NCBI GenBank assembly: GCA_003150035.1
Contig: QALR01000016.1
Span: 1-64,000 of the forward strand
Length of the DNA: 64,000 nucleotides
DNA from: Clostridiales bacterium
Lineage (GTDB): Bacteria; Bacillota; Clostridia; Oscillospirales; CAG-272
Reading direction: 5' to 3'
Positions within the stretch are counted from its first letter, which is position 1. The number at the start of each line of letters is the position of its first letter. The notes beneath the pieces were generated by a model, which worked only from the letters and a program-made list of their open reading frames with translations, was not told where the DNA came from and searched no databases. Shown here in pieces: positions 27,149-35,767 of this stretch. The translations under genes were made by a program, and so were the position numbers.

Positions 27149-27177
27149 TGTATAGGGCTTTGCGAAAATCGTTACAA
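27149..27177 (-). promoter_or_regulatory. Candidate promoter of the 6S-like RNA
   Basis: On the minus strand TTGTAA (27172-27177) and TATACA (27149-27154) are 17 bases apart, which places the RNA 5' end near 27142. Confidence 0.4.
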
Positions 27178-27193
27178 ATTTTTCATGAATGTC

Positions 27194-27222
27194 TTGTTTC
27201 CTTCCGCATTTTATGATAGAAT
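27194..27222 (+). promoter_or_regulatory. Candidate promoter of the alpha-mannosidase gene
   Basis: TTGTTT (27194-27199) and TAGAAT (27217-27222) are 17 bases apart, about 33 bases before the Shine-Dalgarno of the gene. Both boxes are imperfect. Confidence 0.45.
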
Positions 27223-27261
27223 CTTGGTGCAATCAACCGTAGGGAAAGGAATTCTTGAATC

Positions 27262-29757
27262 ATGAAAAAAAATCTGCACTTAATCTGCAATGCACATATC
27301 GACGTCGTCTGGCTCTGGGAAATCGAAGAAGGCGTCGCCGAAACGCTTTCCACCTTCCGCGTCGCCGCCGATTTCTGCGAGGAATACGACGGCTTTGTTT
27401 TCTGCCATAACGAATCCTTGCTTTACGAATGGATAGAGGAAAACGATCCGGAGCTGTTTTGCCGCATTCAAAAGCTTGTCAGAGAAGGCAAGTGGCATAT
27501 CATGGGCGGTTGGTATCTTCAGCCGGACTGCAATCTTGTCAGCGGAGAGAGCTTTGTCCGTCAGATTCTCGCCGGAAAATACTATTTCCTTGAAAAATTC
27601 GGAGCAGAACCGAGGGTCGCCATCAATTTTGACGCATTCGGGCATTCGCGGGGCATTGTCGACATTCTCGCGCACGCGGGCTTCGACTCCTATATTTTCT
27701 GCCGCCCGGAACCCGACATGCTGGAGCTTCCCGCTGCGGACTTTCTTTGGGTCGGCTTTGACGGCAGCAAAATCGCCTGTCACAGAGCGTATAATTCCTA
27801 TGAATCCCACAGGGGCGAGGCAGACCAGAAGATCAAGGGCTGGATAGAGAAAAACCGCGGAAAATCCGTCGGTCTTGTCCTCTGGGGCATCGGCGACCAC
27901 GGCGGCGGTCCGTCCCGCGTCGACTATGAAAAAATCACGCGGCTTGGTGAGGAAGAATCGGAGTTCCGTCTCATCCACTCCACGCCGGAAGCGTATTTTG
28001 ACGAGCTGCGGAGCAAAGAAAAGCTCCCGGAATACAGAGGCCTCATGAATCCGCGCTATACCGGCTGCTATACCACGCAGATGCGAATTAAAAGGATTCA
28101 CCGAAAGCTTGAAAACGAGCTTTATATGACCGAAAAAATGGCGGCGCATGCGCTGATGGCAGGTGTGATGGCGTATCCCGCAGATGCCATTGCGACAGCG
28201 ACCAAGGACCTCCTTCTCACCGAATTTCACGATATTCTGCCCGGTTCCGCTATCCAGCCGGTGGAGCAGTATGCGACAGCCGTTGCCGGTCACGGGCTTA
28301 CCGAGCTGCGCAATATCAAAATCCGCGCGTTTCTCGCACTCTGCTCTGACAAAGCAAAAGCGGAGGAGGGAACCATCCCCGTATTTGTCTACAACCCGCA
28401 TCCCTATGAGGTGGACGAAATCGTCGAGGTGGAATATCAGCTTCCCGACCAAAACAAAAACCCCGCGCTGTTCGCAAAACCTGTCGTATATGAAAACGGA
28501 AAGGAGATCCCTTCCCAATGCGAGCATGAGCTTTCCAACTTCAACGTGGACTGGCGCAAGCGCTCCGTTTTCGCGGCAAAGCTCGCCCCCGGACAGATGA
28601 CGCGCTTCGATATCCGAATCGAGCTCATCCCAACGCCGGCGCCGATTTCTCAGCCAAGCGGAGACGTCATCGACTTCAAAACCGCGTCGCTCGAAGTGGT
28701 CATCAACAAAGCGACGGGACTTGTCGACAAATTTGTGGTGAACGGAATCCCGGGGACCGGCAAGGACGCCTTCCGCCCGATCGCGGTATGTGACGATGAA
28801 AATTCGTGGGCACATAAAGAAAAATCCTTCCGCGAGATCAAGGGAGAATTCCGTCTGATGAGTCCTGAACAGGGAACAAAATTCTCTGGAGTCACCTGCG
28901 GGACGGTGCTCCCATCTGTCCGTGTCATCGAGGACGGGCCGGTACGCACCGTGGTCGAAGCGGTATTCTCGTACGCCGATTCCTTCCTCTGCCGCCGCTA
29001 TTATCTACCAAAAACCGGAACGGACCTCAAAATCTGCGACAAGGTTTATTGGAACGAAAAAATGACGATGCTCAAGCTTTCCGTTCCGACGCCGTTTGAC
29101 AAAACCTTCATCGGGCAAACGGCGTATGGCAGCGAAACGCTCCTCACAAACGGAGACGAAATGGTCAGCCAAAAATGGAATCTGATTTCCGATGGCAGGA
29201 ATGCGCTCACGGTTATCAACGACGGGACCTATGGCTCTGACTGCAAGGACGGAGAACTGCGCATCACGATGCTGCGTTCACCCGGCTATGCCGCGGGAAA
29301 GAGCGATTTCTCTGTCCGCAAGCCCTATATCATGGAGCAGGACCGCTTCTCTCCGTTTATTGATCAAGGTGAACATGACTATGAATTCCATTTCACCGTT
29401 GGTTCCCTTTCCGAACGGCTTGCACACATTGAAAGAGAATCCGCCGCCATCGCGGAAAAACCTATGGCGCTCTCCTTCTTCCCTATCGGCTGTCCGGCGG
29501 AAAAGGAAAATTCGATTCGTCCGTTTGCAAAGCTCTCCGACGACGTTATCACGCTTTCTGTTTTCAAAAAAGCAGAGCGCGGTGATGACTCTGTGATTCG
29601 CCTTTTCAATCCGACAGCGGAAAAGAGAAAAACGACCCTCACCCTTCCCTCGATTGCGTTCGAGAAGGAATTTGAGCTTTCCGGCTTTGAAATCAAAACG
29701 GTTCGGATCTCTTTGCAAAGTGGCACCGTCACAGAAGTCGATCTTACGGAACGGTAA
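27262..29757 (+). CDS. Glycoside hydrolase family 38 alpha-mannosidase
   Basis: The 831-residue enzyme removes alpha-linked mannose from oligosaccharides. Metal ligands sit in NAHIDVVWLW (residues 10-18), the nucleophile aspartate in INFDAFGHSRG (D124), and further conserved stretches are LWGIGDHGGGPS and LLTEFHDILPGSAIQ. The C-terminal half is the beta-sandwich part of the family. No signal peptide is visible, so it should act in the cytoplasm. AGGGAAAGGA stands 8-10 bases before the start. It is a single-gene unit with its own promoter and terminator. Whether it serves host-glycan or plant-glycan use cannot be said. Confidence 0.93.
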   Translation: MKKNLHLICNAHIDVVWLWEIEEGVAETLSTFRVAADFCEEYDGFVFCHNESLLYEWIEENDPELFCRIQKLVREGKWHIMGGWYLQPDCNLVSGESFVRQILAGKYYFLEKFGAEPRVAINFDAFGHSRGIVDILAHAGFDSYIFCRPEPDMLELPAADFLWVGFDGSKIACHRAYNSYESHRGEADQKIKGWIEKNRGKSVGLVLWGIGDHGGGPSRVDYEKITRLGEEESEFRLIHSTPEAYFDELRSKEKLPEYRGLMNPRYTGCYTTQMRIKRIHRKLENELYMTEKMAAHALMAGVMAYPADAIATATKDLLLTEFHDILPGSAIQPVEQYATAVAGHGLTELRNIKIRAFLALCSDKAKAEEGTIPVFVYNPHPYEVDEIVEVEYQLPDQNKNPALFAKPVVYENGKEIPSQCEHELSNFNVDWRKRSVFAAKLAPGQMTRFDIRIELIPTPAPISQPSGDVIDFKTASLEVVINKATGLVDKFVVNGIPGTGKDAFRPIAVCDDENSWAHKEKSFREIKGEFRLMSPEQGTKFSGVTCGTVLPSVRVIEDGPVRTVVEAVFSYADSFLCRRYYLPKTGTDLKICDKVYWNEKMTMLKLSVPTPFDKTFIGQTAYGSETLLTNGDEMVSQKWNLISDGRNALTVINDGTYGSDCKDGELRITMLRSPGYAAGKSDFSVRKPYIMEQDRFSPFIDQGEHDYEFHFTVGSLSERLAHIERESAAIAEKPMALSFFPIGCPAEKENSIRPFAKLSDDVITLSVFKKAERGDDSVIRLFNPTAEKRKTTLTLPSIAFEKEFELSGFEIKTVRISLQSGTVTEVDLTER

Positions 29758-29766
29758 GCCGTTTTA

Positions 29767-29805
29767 CCGCTCATGGCAGGCCACCATGGGCGGTTTTTCT
29801 TTTTC
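29767..29805 (+). terminator. Terminator after the alpha-mannosidase gene
   Basis: A 10-bp stem (CCGCTCATGG 29767-29776 with CCATGGGCGG 29784-29793, one G-U pair) is followed by TTTTTCTTTTT. A second small dyad, CCCTTTTGGAAAAGGG, comes immediately after it. Confidence 0.85.
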
Positions 29806-29820
29806 CCTTTTGGAAAAGGG

Positions 29821-30149
29821 AGAAACGGTGGTCTTCCCCGTAAAAAGAACCAAAAGATCTACCGAAGCTTCCGCCTCGAACTCCCATCCCGCGTCCGAAA
29901 GCCGATTCACGCAGCGCCTGGCATGTGGCCATTCCCTGCGGAAACAAGCCACGGCGTCAAGGCGAAGCTGAAAGTGGTTATACCCGTTTGCTCTTTTCTC
30001 TGCGTTTTTTCTTTGTCACCATACAATGCGCCGCATTGCATGGCAAACATGCCGCGCGATAACCCCCGTCGCACCGGAAGCTTTGCGCCCGCGGGCGCGG
30101 GAGCATCCCGCAATTTGTGTTTGCCCACGGCTTAGGTTTCTTTACGCAA
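29821..30149. other. Intergenic stretch without a recognisable gene
   Basis: Between the mannosidase terminator and the htrA terminator I find no protein with recognisable domains and no RNA family. Open frames exist on both strands but are low in complexity and lack ribosome sites. Local dyads are present, such as GCGCCCGCGGGCGC near 30087-30100. It may be a decayed gene or a repeat element. Confidence 0.5.
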
Positions 30150-30194
30150 AGAAAAAACAGAAATACCGCGGGCTTTGTCCGCGGTATTTCTGTA
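30150..30194 (-). terminator. Terminator after htrA
   Basis: A perfect 15-bp stem (30158-30172 with 30180-30194) is followed on the minus strand by TTTTTTCTTTG, 17 bases past the stop codon at 30211. Confidence 0.92.
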
Positions 30195-30210
30195 TTAGAA
30201 AAGGAGGGAT

Positions 30211-31662
30211 TTAAGCGTTGGGATTGAACTCCACAAACGTGATTTCGATTTCAAGCTCTTCGCAGGAATTCAAATATTCAGAAAGGTTATTGTTTGTGAG
30301 TTCGATGGTAGGACGGCGGATAGTCAGTGTAACGGAATCTCCCACCTCATATCTTGTGAGCATCTGAGAAAGTGTCGCAAAAGACGTAATCTCCGTACCG
30401 TTGATCTTTTGAAGAATATCTCCCACCTGAAGTCCGGATTTCGCCGCGCTGCCGTTTTCGCTGATTTCCGTTACTTGAATATAGGAATACGTTTCAAGAT
30501 ACGGCCATGTCTGATACTGCCTGGTCTGCACCGTAACGCCAAGCCGTGCTTGACCGGTTACATACCCGTAATTTTTCAAATCGTTAATACATTTGACGAC
30601 CGTCGAGGAAGGAATGGCAAAGCCCATGCCTTCTACCGAAACGCCGCCGATTTTCGCATTGACGATGCCTATCAGCTCTCCCTTGGCGTTGAACAGGCCA
30701 CCGCCGGAGTTCCCGCTGTTGATAGCGGCGCTCGTCTGCATCAGCGTCATCGTCGTATTCTCAACCGTCACATCACGGGCAAGCGCGCTAATAATACCGT
30801 CCGTTATGGAAAGCCCGTAGCCGAGCGGATTTCCGATAGCAAGCACCGTGTCGCCGAGCATCATCGCGTCGGAATCGCCAAAGGTCACAGGAGTGCAGTT
30901 GTTTTTATCAATTTTTATAATGGAGATATCCATGTTTTCGTCGCCGTAAATATATCTTCCTTCGTAAACCTCTCCGTTATACAGCGTCACGGAAATGGTC
31001 CTGGTATCCGCGCCGACGACATGATAATTGGTAACGATATAGCCGTCTGTGGTATAAATAACACCGGAGCCAGCACCCGCGGTCGTATATTCCTGTCCAT
31101 AGGCGGTTTCTACCTCCGTCACGTTGATGATAACGACAGACTGGATACACTTGCTAGCGACTGAAGCGAGAGAAGAATGTTCCAATCCTTCCCCGTTTTC
31201 TGTTTGTACACCGGGCGCGGTTTCCGTATCGCCATTCGACGTGACCTCGCCCGGGATCACAGCGCTACCGGAAGTGCTGCTTGTGCCGGAAGGTTCTCCT
31301 CCCTCTGTCGTCGAAACCGGAGAACTTCCCCATCCGCCTGCCAATGCACTGATTCCTGCCCCCGCCAGAACGGAAACCATCAGACAGAGAACAATCAGCA
31401 TGGCAACGGCGCCCTTTGTCATATGCACTTCTGACTTTTTCCTTTTCGGAGGCTCATACTCCGTTCTGACTTCACGGAAATCGGCGTATTCAGAATTTCC
31501 GCGACCGGGTTCGTCCGAACGATGATAGGTGTCATCCTGTCCCGCTTTTTCATCCGGCTTTTTATCTCCCGGATGATCCGGATTCTCATTCGAATTCGAA
31601 TCAGGACGCGGGGTTTCTTCGTTGTTTGTATCATCGTAATGCTTGTTCTCAAAATCCGACAT
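30211..31662 (-). CDS. htrA: HtrA/DegP-type serine protease, membrane-anchored
   Basis: The 483-residue protein is an envelope quality-control protease. Residues 1-80 are an unusually long, acidic, low-complexity cytoplasmic tail; residues 83-110 form the membrane anchor; a Ser/Thr/Gly linker leads to the trypsin-like domain. The triad is visible as His214 (TNYHVVGA), Asp245 (ENMDISIIK) and Ser319 (INSGNSGGGLF). A PDZ domain follows (residues about 375-465, YIQVTEISENGSAAKSGLQVGDIL). AAAGGAG lies 8-10 bases before the start. It stands alone with a strong terminator; no two-component genes are adjacent. Confidence 0.94.
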   Translation of the reverse strand: MSDFENKHYDDTNNEETPRPDSNSNENPDHPGDKKPDEKAGQDDTYHRSDEPGRGNSEYADFREVRTEYEPPKRKKSEVHMTKGAVAMLIVLCLMVSVLAGAGISALAGGWGSSPVSTTEGGEPSGTSSTSGSAVIPGEVTSNGDTETAPGVQTENGEGLEHSSLASVASKCIQSVVIINVTEVETAYGQEYTTAGAGSGVIYTTDGYIVTNYHVVGADTRTISVTLYNGEVYEGRYIYGDENMDISIIKIDKNNCTPVTFGDSDAMMLGDTVLAIGNPLGYGLSITDGIISALARDVTVENTTMTLMQTSAAINSGNSGGGLFNAKGELIGIVNAKIGGVSVEGMGFAIPSSTVVKCINDLKNYGYVTGQARLGVTVQTRQYQTWPYLETYSYIQVTEISENGSAAKSGLQVGDILQKINGTEITSFATLSQMLTRYEVGDSVTLTIRRPTIELTNNNLSEYLNSCEELEIEITFVEFNPNA

Positions 31663-31923
31663 ATGTTTTTTCTCCTTTACTCTTTTTTGGATATGTCCTC
31701 ATTTTAAACGCCATTTGTTACGTCCGCATGAATTCTGATTAACATGGATGTAAATATATTTCGCATTTTTCTTGAATTTCTCGTCCTTTTGCGATAAAAT
31801 AAAAGAAGCACAACGTTAGATTTGCCATAATATAAAGGGAATATACCTTTCGTTTTTCCTGCAAGTCCGAAAAAACGGCCTTTTTCCGGATTAAAAAAAT
31901 TTTATTCAGAAAGGACCTGTGCT

Positions 31924-32493
31924 TTGAATTCATCCAAACTCGCGATTTTCTCAAGAATGCCGACGCTTATGACAGACAGACTGATCCTGCGGAAAATGCT
32001 CGTATCTGATTATCTGGACATGTATGATTATGCATCCCGTCCGCTTACCACCAAATATCTCCTGTGGCTGCCGCATGATTCCCCCAAGTTTTCAAAAAAA
32101 TATCTGAATTATATCCAAGGGCAATACCGAGAAGAACGCTTTTACGATTTTGCGCTTGTCGAAAAACAGAGCGGAAAAATGATCGGCACCTGCGGTTTTA
32201 CCGGATTTGATCTTGAAAACAATTCGGCAGAGGTCGGATATGTCATCAACCCCGATTTCTGGGGGAATGGGCTTGCGCCGGAGGCATTGCGGCGGATTAT
32301 AGGCTTTGGATTTCACGAGCTTATGCTCCATCGGATTACTGCAAAAATTATGGATGGAAATCTTCAAAGCATGCGCGTTGCAGAAAAATGCGGCATGAGA
32401 CATGAGGCAGTCCATGTAGAGGGAATGCTTATCAAGGGGCAGTTCCAAACCATTCATGAATATGCCATTCTGGAAAAAGAATGGACTCGATAA
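31924..32493 (+). CDS. GNAT family N-acetyltransferase (RimJ/RimL-like)
   Basis: The 189-residue protein transfers an acetyl group from acetyl-CoA to an unknown amine, most like RimJ/RimL ribosomal-protein N-acetyltransferases. It has TDRLILRKMLVSDYLDMYDYAS at the N-terminus, EVGYVINPDFWGNGLAPEALRR as the CoA-binding region, and the ending IMDGNLQSMRVAEKCGMRHE. The start is a TTG at 31924 with AAAGGA about 9 bases upstream; the next ATG would cut 11 residues. It is a single-gene unit. Confidence 0.88.
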   Translation: MNSSKLAIFSRMPTLMTDRLILRKMLVSDYLDMYDYASRPLTTKYLLWLPHDSPKFSKKYLNYIQGQYREERFYDFALVEKQSGKMIGTCGFTGFDLENNSAEVGYVINPDFWGNGLAPEALRRIIGFGFHELMLHRITAKIMDGNLQSMRVAEKCGMRHEAVHVEGMLIKGQFQTIHEYAILEKEWTR

Positions 32494-32504
32494 TAACTAC
32501 AGAA

Positions 32505-32540
32505 AAATGCCCGGCGTAAATTCGGGCATTTTTCCTTCTT
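32505..32540 (+). terminator. Terminator after the acetyltransferase gene
   Basis: A perfect 9-bp stem (AAATGCCCG 32505-32513 with CGGGCATTT 32523-32531) is followed by TTTCCTTCTTG. Confidence 0.85.
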
Positions 32541-32720
32541 GTTTACCTAAATGAAAAACGAAATACCAATTTCCATAAAAGTGATAATAGTTTTAATTTC
32601 GAAGAGAAAATTAATTTGAAATATAATTTTTAACTTTACATTCAGGATCACATAGCTCCCATGCAGTCAGGGCTTACAGCAGAAACCTTCAAAGCTTTTT
32701 CTTAAACACTCTCGCGCATA

Positions 32721-33257
32721 TCAAACCTTCTTTCCCATTTCATAGGCCTGCCTATAGGCGGGCGTACCGATGACTTTTCCCTTTTCGTAGACACCTGTCC
32801 CGTAAATCACGCCCATCTCCTTCGCGCCCTGTACACAGCCGGCATAGCTGCGGAAGCAATCGAGCGTAGTGAGCGCTGCGCTCTTTTCCGTATCGGCACA
32901 TGTCGCTATGTAGTAAAACTCTTTATTCTTTACTTCCAGCCAACGAGCGACCGTCCTGTCGATAACGGCTTTGAGCTGCGCATCAATGGAATAGAAGTAC
33001 ACGGGGCTTGCAAGCACAATGACGTCCGCATCGATCATCTTTTGCAGAATCTCTGCCATATCATCCTTTATGGCACATTCGCCGCCGTGGCTGCGGCAGT
33101 AGTAGCAGGCATGGCAATAACCAACCTTCTTATCGGCGAGGCAGAGCTTTTCCACCTGATGATTCGCTTCCGTCGCTCCTTTGGCAAACTGATCGCACAA
33201 GATATCCGAATTGCCGCCCTTTCTGGGACTGCCCGATAAAATGAAAACCTTCTTCAT
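32721..33257 (-). CDS. Flavodoxin-fold NAD(P)H-dependent FMN reductase / iron-sulfur flavoprotein-like
   Basis: The 178-residue protein has the flavodoxin fold: VFILSGSPRKGGNSDIL binds the FMN phosphate and LASPVYFYSIDAQLKAVIDR follows as in NADPH-dependent FMN reductases. A cysteine cluster in the middle (VGYCHACYYCRSHGGECAIKDDM) resembles the iron-sulfur flavoprotein group, so a cluster may be bound. The electron donor and acceptor are unknown. It is the last of three genes running from 35615 and probably shares their redox role; the 205-base gap to the next gene upstream leaves room for a separate promoter. Confidence 0.85.
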   Translation of the reverse strand: MKKVFILSGSPRKGGNSDILCDQFAKGATEANHQVEKLCLADKKVGYCHACYYCRSHGGECAIKDDMAEILQKMIDADVIVLASPVYFYSIDAQLKAVIDRTVARWLEVKNKEFYYIATCADTEKSAALTTLDCFRSYAGCVQGAKEMGVIYGTGVYEKGKVIGTPAYRQAYEMGKKV

Positions 33258-33462
33258 AGAACCCTATCTCCTTCAAAAACAGTCTGCATATATTCATTGT
33301 TTTCCAGATCGCAAGACGTTAAAGTGAATGCCATACAAAGTACGATGTCAACAAGCATGAAAAACCATTTTAAGTTTTTTATTGCATATCTCCTTGTGTG
33401 TTGAAGTCAGGGCGGCCGAAAAGGATCCCCGCGTCTGTTTCATACTCAACTCTCCAGCATTT

Positions 33463-34701
33463 TTATCCAATCACGCCGAGATTTTCCAGCCAACCCGCCA
33501 CATCCCCTTCGGACGCGCCAGAACCGAATCTGCGCCCGTCCTGCCAATCTCCCGATCCACCTGCAATCGCCGCAAGATTTTGCGTGCTGTCGCCCAACCC
33601 GGAGCTGGACGAGGTACAAAAAGTGTACACCGTCTTACCGGTAAAATCATTCGCTCTTACGAATGTGTTGACGGGCCATGCGGCATCATACCACCAGATG
33701 GGATAGCCGATGAATACAACCTCGTACGCTTCCCAATTTTCTACCGAAACGGCTTCCAGCCGTGTATCTGTCAGTGTTCCCTCCTGCTTGGCTTCATATT
33801 CCTGCACAACACGGCTGTTTTCATCTGTCCATCGCAAGTCATCGGAGGTATAGGGATCGGCAGGAACAAGCTCAAAAATGCCGCCGCCCGTCGCCTCGGC
33901 AATCAAATTTGCCACGCGCCCGGTATTGCCCGTCGCGGAAAAATAGACGACAAGAACATTCAAATCTGTCTCTCCGGGATTCTGTCCGCCGCCGACAAGC
34001 CCGTTTCCCGTCAGATATTCGTCGATCGCCTGCGTGCTGCTCGGTCTTACGAACAGTCCGTCATGCACGGTTGCATGATCCGCGCAATCGGTTACAAACT
34101 GCACGGATTCGGCAAACTGCCCCTCATCCATGGACGCCGACTGCGAGAACGGATAGATGTCTTTGCCCGTCCAATCGTAATGTTCAAGGAAAGTACCCAC
34201 GACCATGGGCGCGGTATGCCACCAAATAGGATACCCGACAAGAACGCTGTCGTATTTTTCAAGGTCTATGAGGTCATACGTCTGCTGGGAAACGGCAGGC
34301 CGGGCGTTTTGTTCGGCTTCTTCCTGCGCTCTGCCGTAAGCCACATCGTTATAGCTCCCCTCGTACGGTTCTTCCGGAACGATCTCCACAAGATACCCGC
34401 CTGTCTGCTCGGCAATGTATTCTGCCATGCGCTCGGTATTCTGTGAGCTTGACCAGGAAAAATAGACGATCAGCGTATCGCTTTCGGGATCGCCCGCCGT
34501 ATGCGGAACCTGCGGTTCCGTGGGATCATTGCCCTGCTCATTTCCGCCGCCCGTTTGTGTATTATCCTGTCCGTCATTGCCGCTTGTATGCGTGTCGTCT
34601 TGCCCGCTGCCCGACTGCAATTGATCGGTCGAGCAGGCCGAACATACAACCATTGTCATGACCAAAATCAGGCTTAAAAAAACAGTCCATAACTTCTTCA
34701 T
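33463..34701 (-). CDS. Lipoprotein with two tandem flavodoxin domains
   Basis: The 412-residue protein has a signal peptide ending in a lipobox (VVCSAC, Cys about residue 22), then a long Gly/Asn/Gln/Thr linker (to about residue 72). Two flavodoxin-like domains follow: LIVYFSWSSSQNTERMAEYI with LVGYPIWWHTAPMVVGTF, and LVVYFSATGNTGRVANLI with FIGYPIWWYDAAWPVNTF. They are about 170 residues apart and clearly a duplication. The lipid anchor places FMN domains outside the membrane, unusual for flavodoxins. The start at 34701 has AAGGAGG 7 bases upstream. It follows the aldo/keto reductase gene by 26 bases. Confidence 0.9.
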   Translation of the reverse strand: MKKLWTVFLSLILVMTMVVCSACSTDQLQSGSGQDDTHTSGNDGQDNTQTGGGNEQGNDPTEPQVPHTAGDPESDTLIVYFSWSSSQNTERMAEYIAEQTGGYLVEIVPEEPYEGSYNDVAYGRAQEEAEQNARPAVSQQTYDLIDLEKYDSVLVGYPIWWHTAPMVVGTFLEHYDWTGKDIYPFSQSASMDEGQFAESVQFVTDCADHATVHDGLFVRPSSTQAIDEYLTGNGLVGGGQNPGETDLNVLVVYFSATGNTGRVANLIAEATGGGIFELVPADPYTSDDLRWTDENSRVVQEYEAKQEGTLTDTRLEAVSVENWEAYEVVFIGYPIWWYDAAWPVNTFVRANDFTGKTVYTFCTSSSSGLGDSTQNLAAIAGGSGDWQDGRRFGSGASEGDVAGWLENLGVIG

Positions 34702-34727
34702 TGTTTTTCCTCCTTGAATCCGTCCGC

Positions 34728-35615
34728 TTACCAGTCTTTTTTGGCGTTGTCGTTGCCATGCGCATGTCTTCGTTCCTCCACGGTCTTGACGAACCATTCC
34801 ACCATACCCGGATCGGTGTGGGAGAAGAAGGATGACTGCTCCCGATCGAGCGCGGCAATCTCTTTCATATCTTCATCCGAAAGACTGAAATCGAACACAT
34901 CGAAATTCTCTGCCATTCTCTCCTTGTGCACGGACTTGGGAATGACCACAATGCCGCGCTGCAAATGCCAACGCAGCATGATCTGCGCGGTCGTCTTGCC
35001 GTACTTTTCCCCTATCTTGATCAGGACGGGATCCGTAAAAAGTCCGCCGCGACCCTCGCCGAAGGGCGCCCATGCCTCATGAACAACGCCGTATTTGCTC
35101 ATCCACTCGTGCGCGGCCTTTTGCTGGTTATGCGGGTGCGTTTCCACCTGATTGACCATCGGCCGGATGCGCGAGAACGAGCAGAGATCCACCAGCCTGT
35201 CGGGATAAAAGTTGGAAACGCCGATTGCGCGGAGCTTCCCTTCCGCATACAGTTCTTCCAGAGCGCGCCATGCGCCGTAATAATCGGCAAACGGCTGGTG
35301 CAGCAGCACAAGGTCGATATAGTCGAGCTGCAGCTTGCGCAGTGATTCCAGAACCGACTTTCTGCATTCTTCATAGCCGTAATGCTCGATCCATACCTTT
35401 GTAGTAATGAACAGCTCCTCACGGGGAATGCCGGACTTCCTGATCGCTCTGCCCACTTCCTCCTCATTGAAGTAGGACTGCGCCGTGTCGATATGCCGGT
35501 AACCGACCGAAAGCGCGTCCGCAACGCAGCGCTCGCATTCCTCCTTTGTGATTTGATACACGCCGTAGCCGAGCTGGGGTATCTTCACTCCATTTGCAAG
35601 CGTTACATATTCCAT
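34728..35615 (-). CDS. Aldo/keto reductase
   Basis: The 295-residue NADPH-dependent enzyme reduces aldehydes or ketones. Catalytic residues of the family are visible: Asp and Tyr in RHIDTAQSYFNEEEVG, Lys in ITTKVWIEH, and His in LVLLHQPFADYY; the cofactor site appears in GIVVIPKSVHKERMAEN. The specific substrate is unknown. It is the first gene of the minus-strand redox group and lies directly downstream of a LysR regulator gene, which probably controls it. A TATAAT element lies just before the gene near 35645-35650 (minus strand), but a clear -35 box is not seen. Confidence 0.92.
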   Translation of the reverse strand: MEYVTLANGVKIPQLGYGVYQITKEECERCVADALSVGYRHIDTAQSYFNEEEVGRAIRKSGIPREELFITTKVWIEHYGYEECRKSVLESLRKLQLDYIDLVLLHQPFADYYGAWRALEELYAEGKLRAIGVSNFYPDRLVDLCSFSRIRPMVNQVETHPHNQQKAAHEWMSKYGVVHEAWAPFGEGRGGLFTDPVLIKIGEKYGKTTAQIMLRWHLQRGIVVIPKSVHKERMAENFDVFDFSLSDEDMKEIAALDREQSSFFSHTDPGMVEWFVKTVEERRHAHGNDNAKKDW

Positions 35616-35719
35616 AACAAAAACCTCCTTTGGATTTACGGCTGTATTATAGCACTTGTCCTTTCAAAACGGAATCGCAAAAAAGTTCATCGTATATACT
35701 AAAAGTAAATACAATGCAT

Positions 35720-35757
35720 AGAAAAAACAGCCGCGCTCCAAAGTGGGAACGCGGCTG
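35720..35757 (-). terminator. Terminator after the lysR-type gene
   Basis: A perfect 8-bp stem (CAGCCGCG 35728-35735 with CGCGGCTG 35750-35757) is followed on the minus strand by TTTTTTC, so the regulator and the reductase operon are separate transcripts. Confidence 0.85.
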
Positions 35758-35767
35758 CAAGGATGTT

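Noticed and set aside
27280..28815. Long open frame (511 codons) on the minus strand
   Set aside because: It is antisense to the GH38 mannosidase, whose catalytic motifs are intact, and has no ribosome site or known motif.
29773..30135. Short plus-strand frame after the mannosidase gene
   Set aside because: It starts inside the terminator stem, lacks a ribosome site and reads as low-complexity sequence.
33382..34446. Open frame of 354 codons on the plus strand
   Set aside because: It is antisense to the tandem-flavodoxin lipoprotein, which has duplicated conserved motifs and a lipobox.
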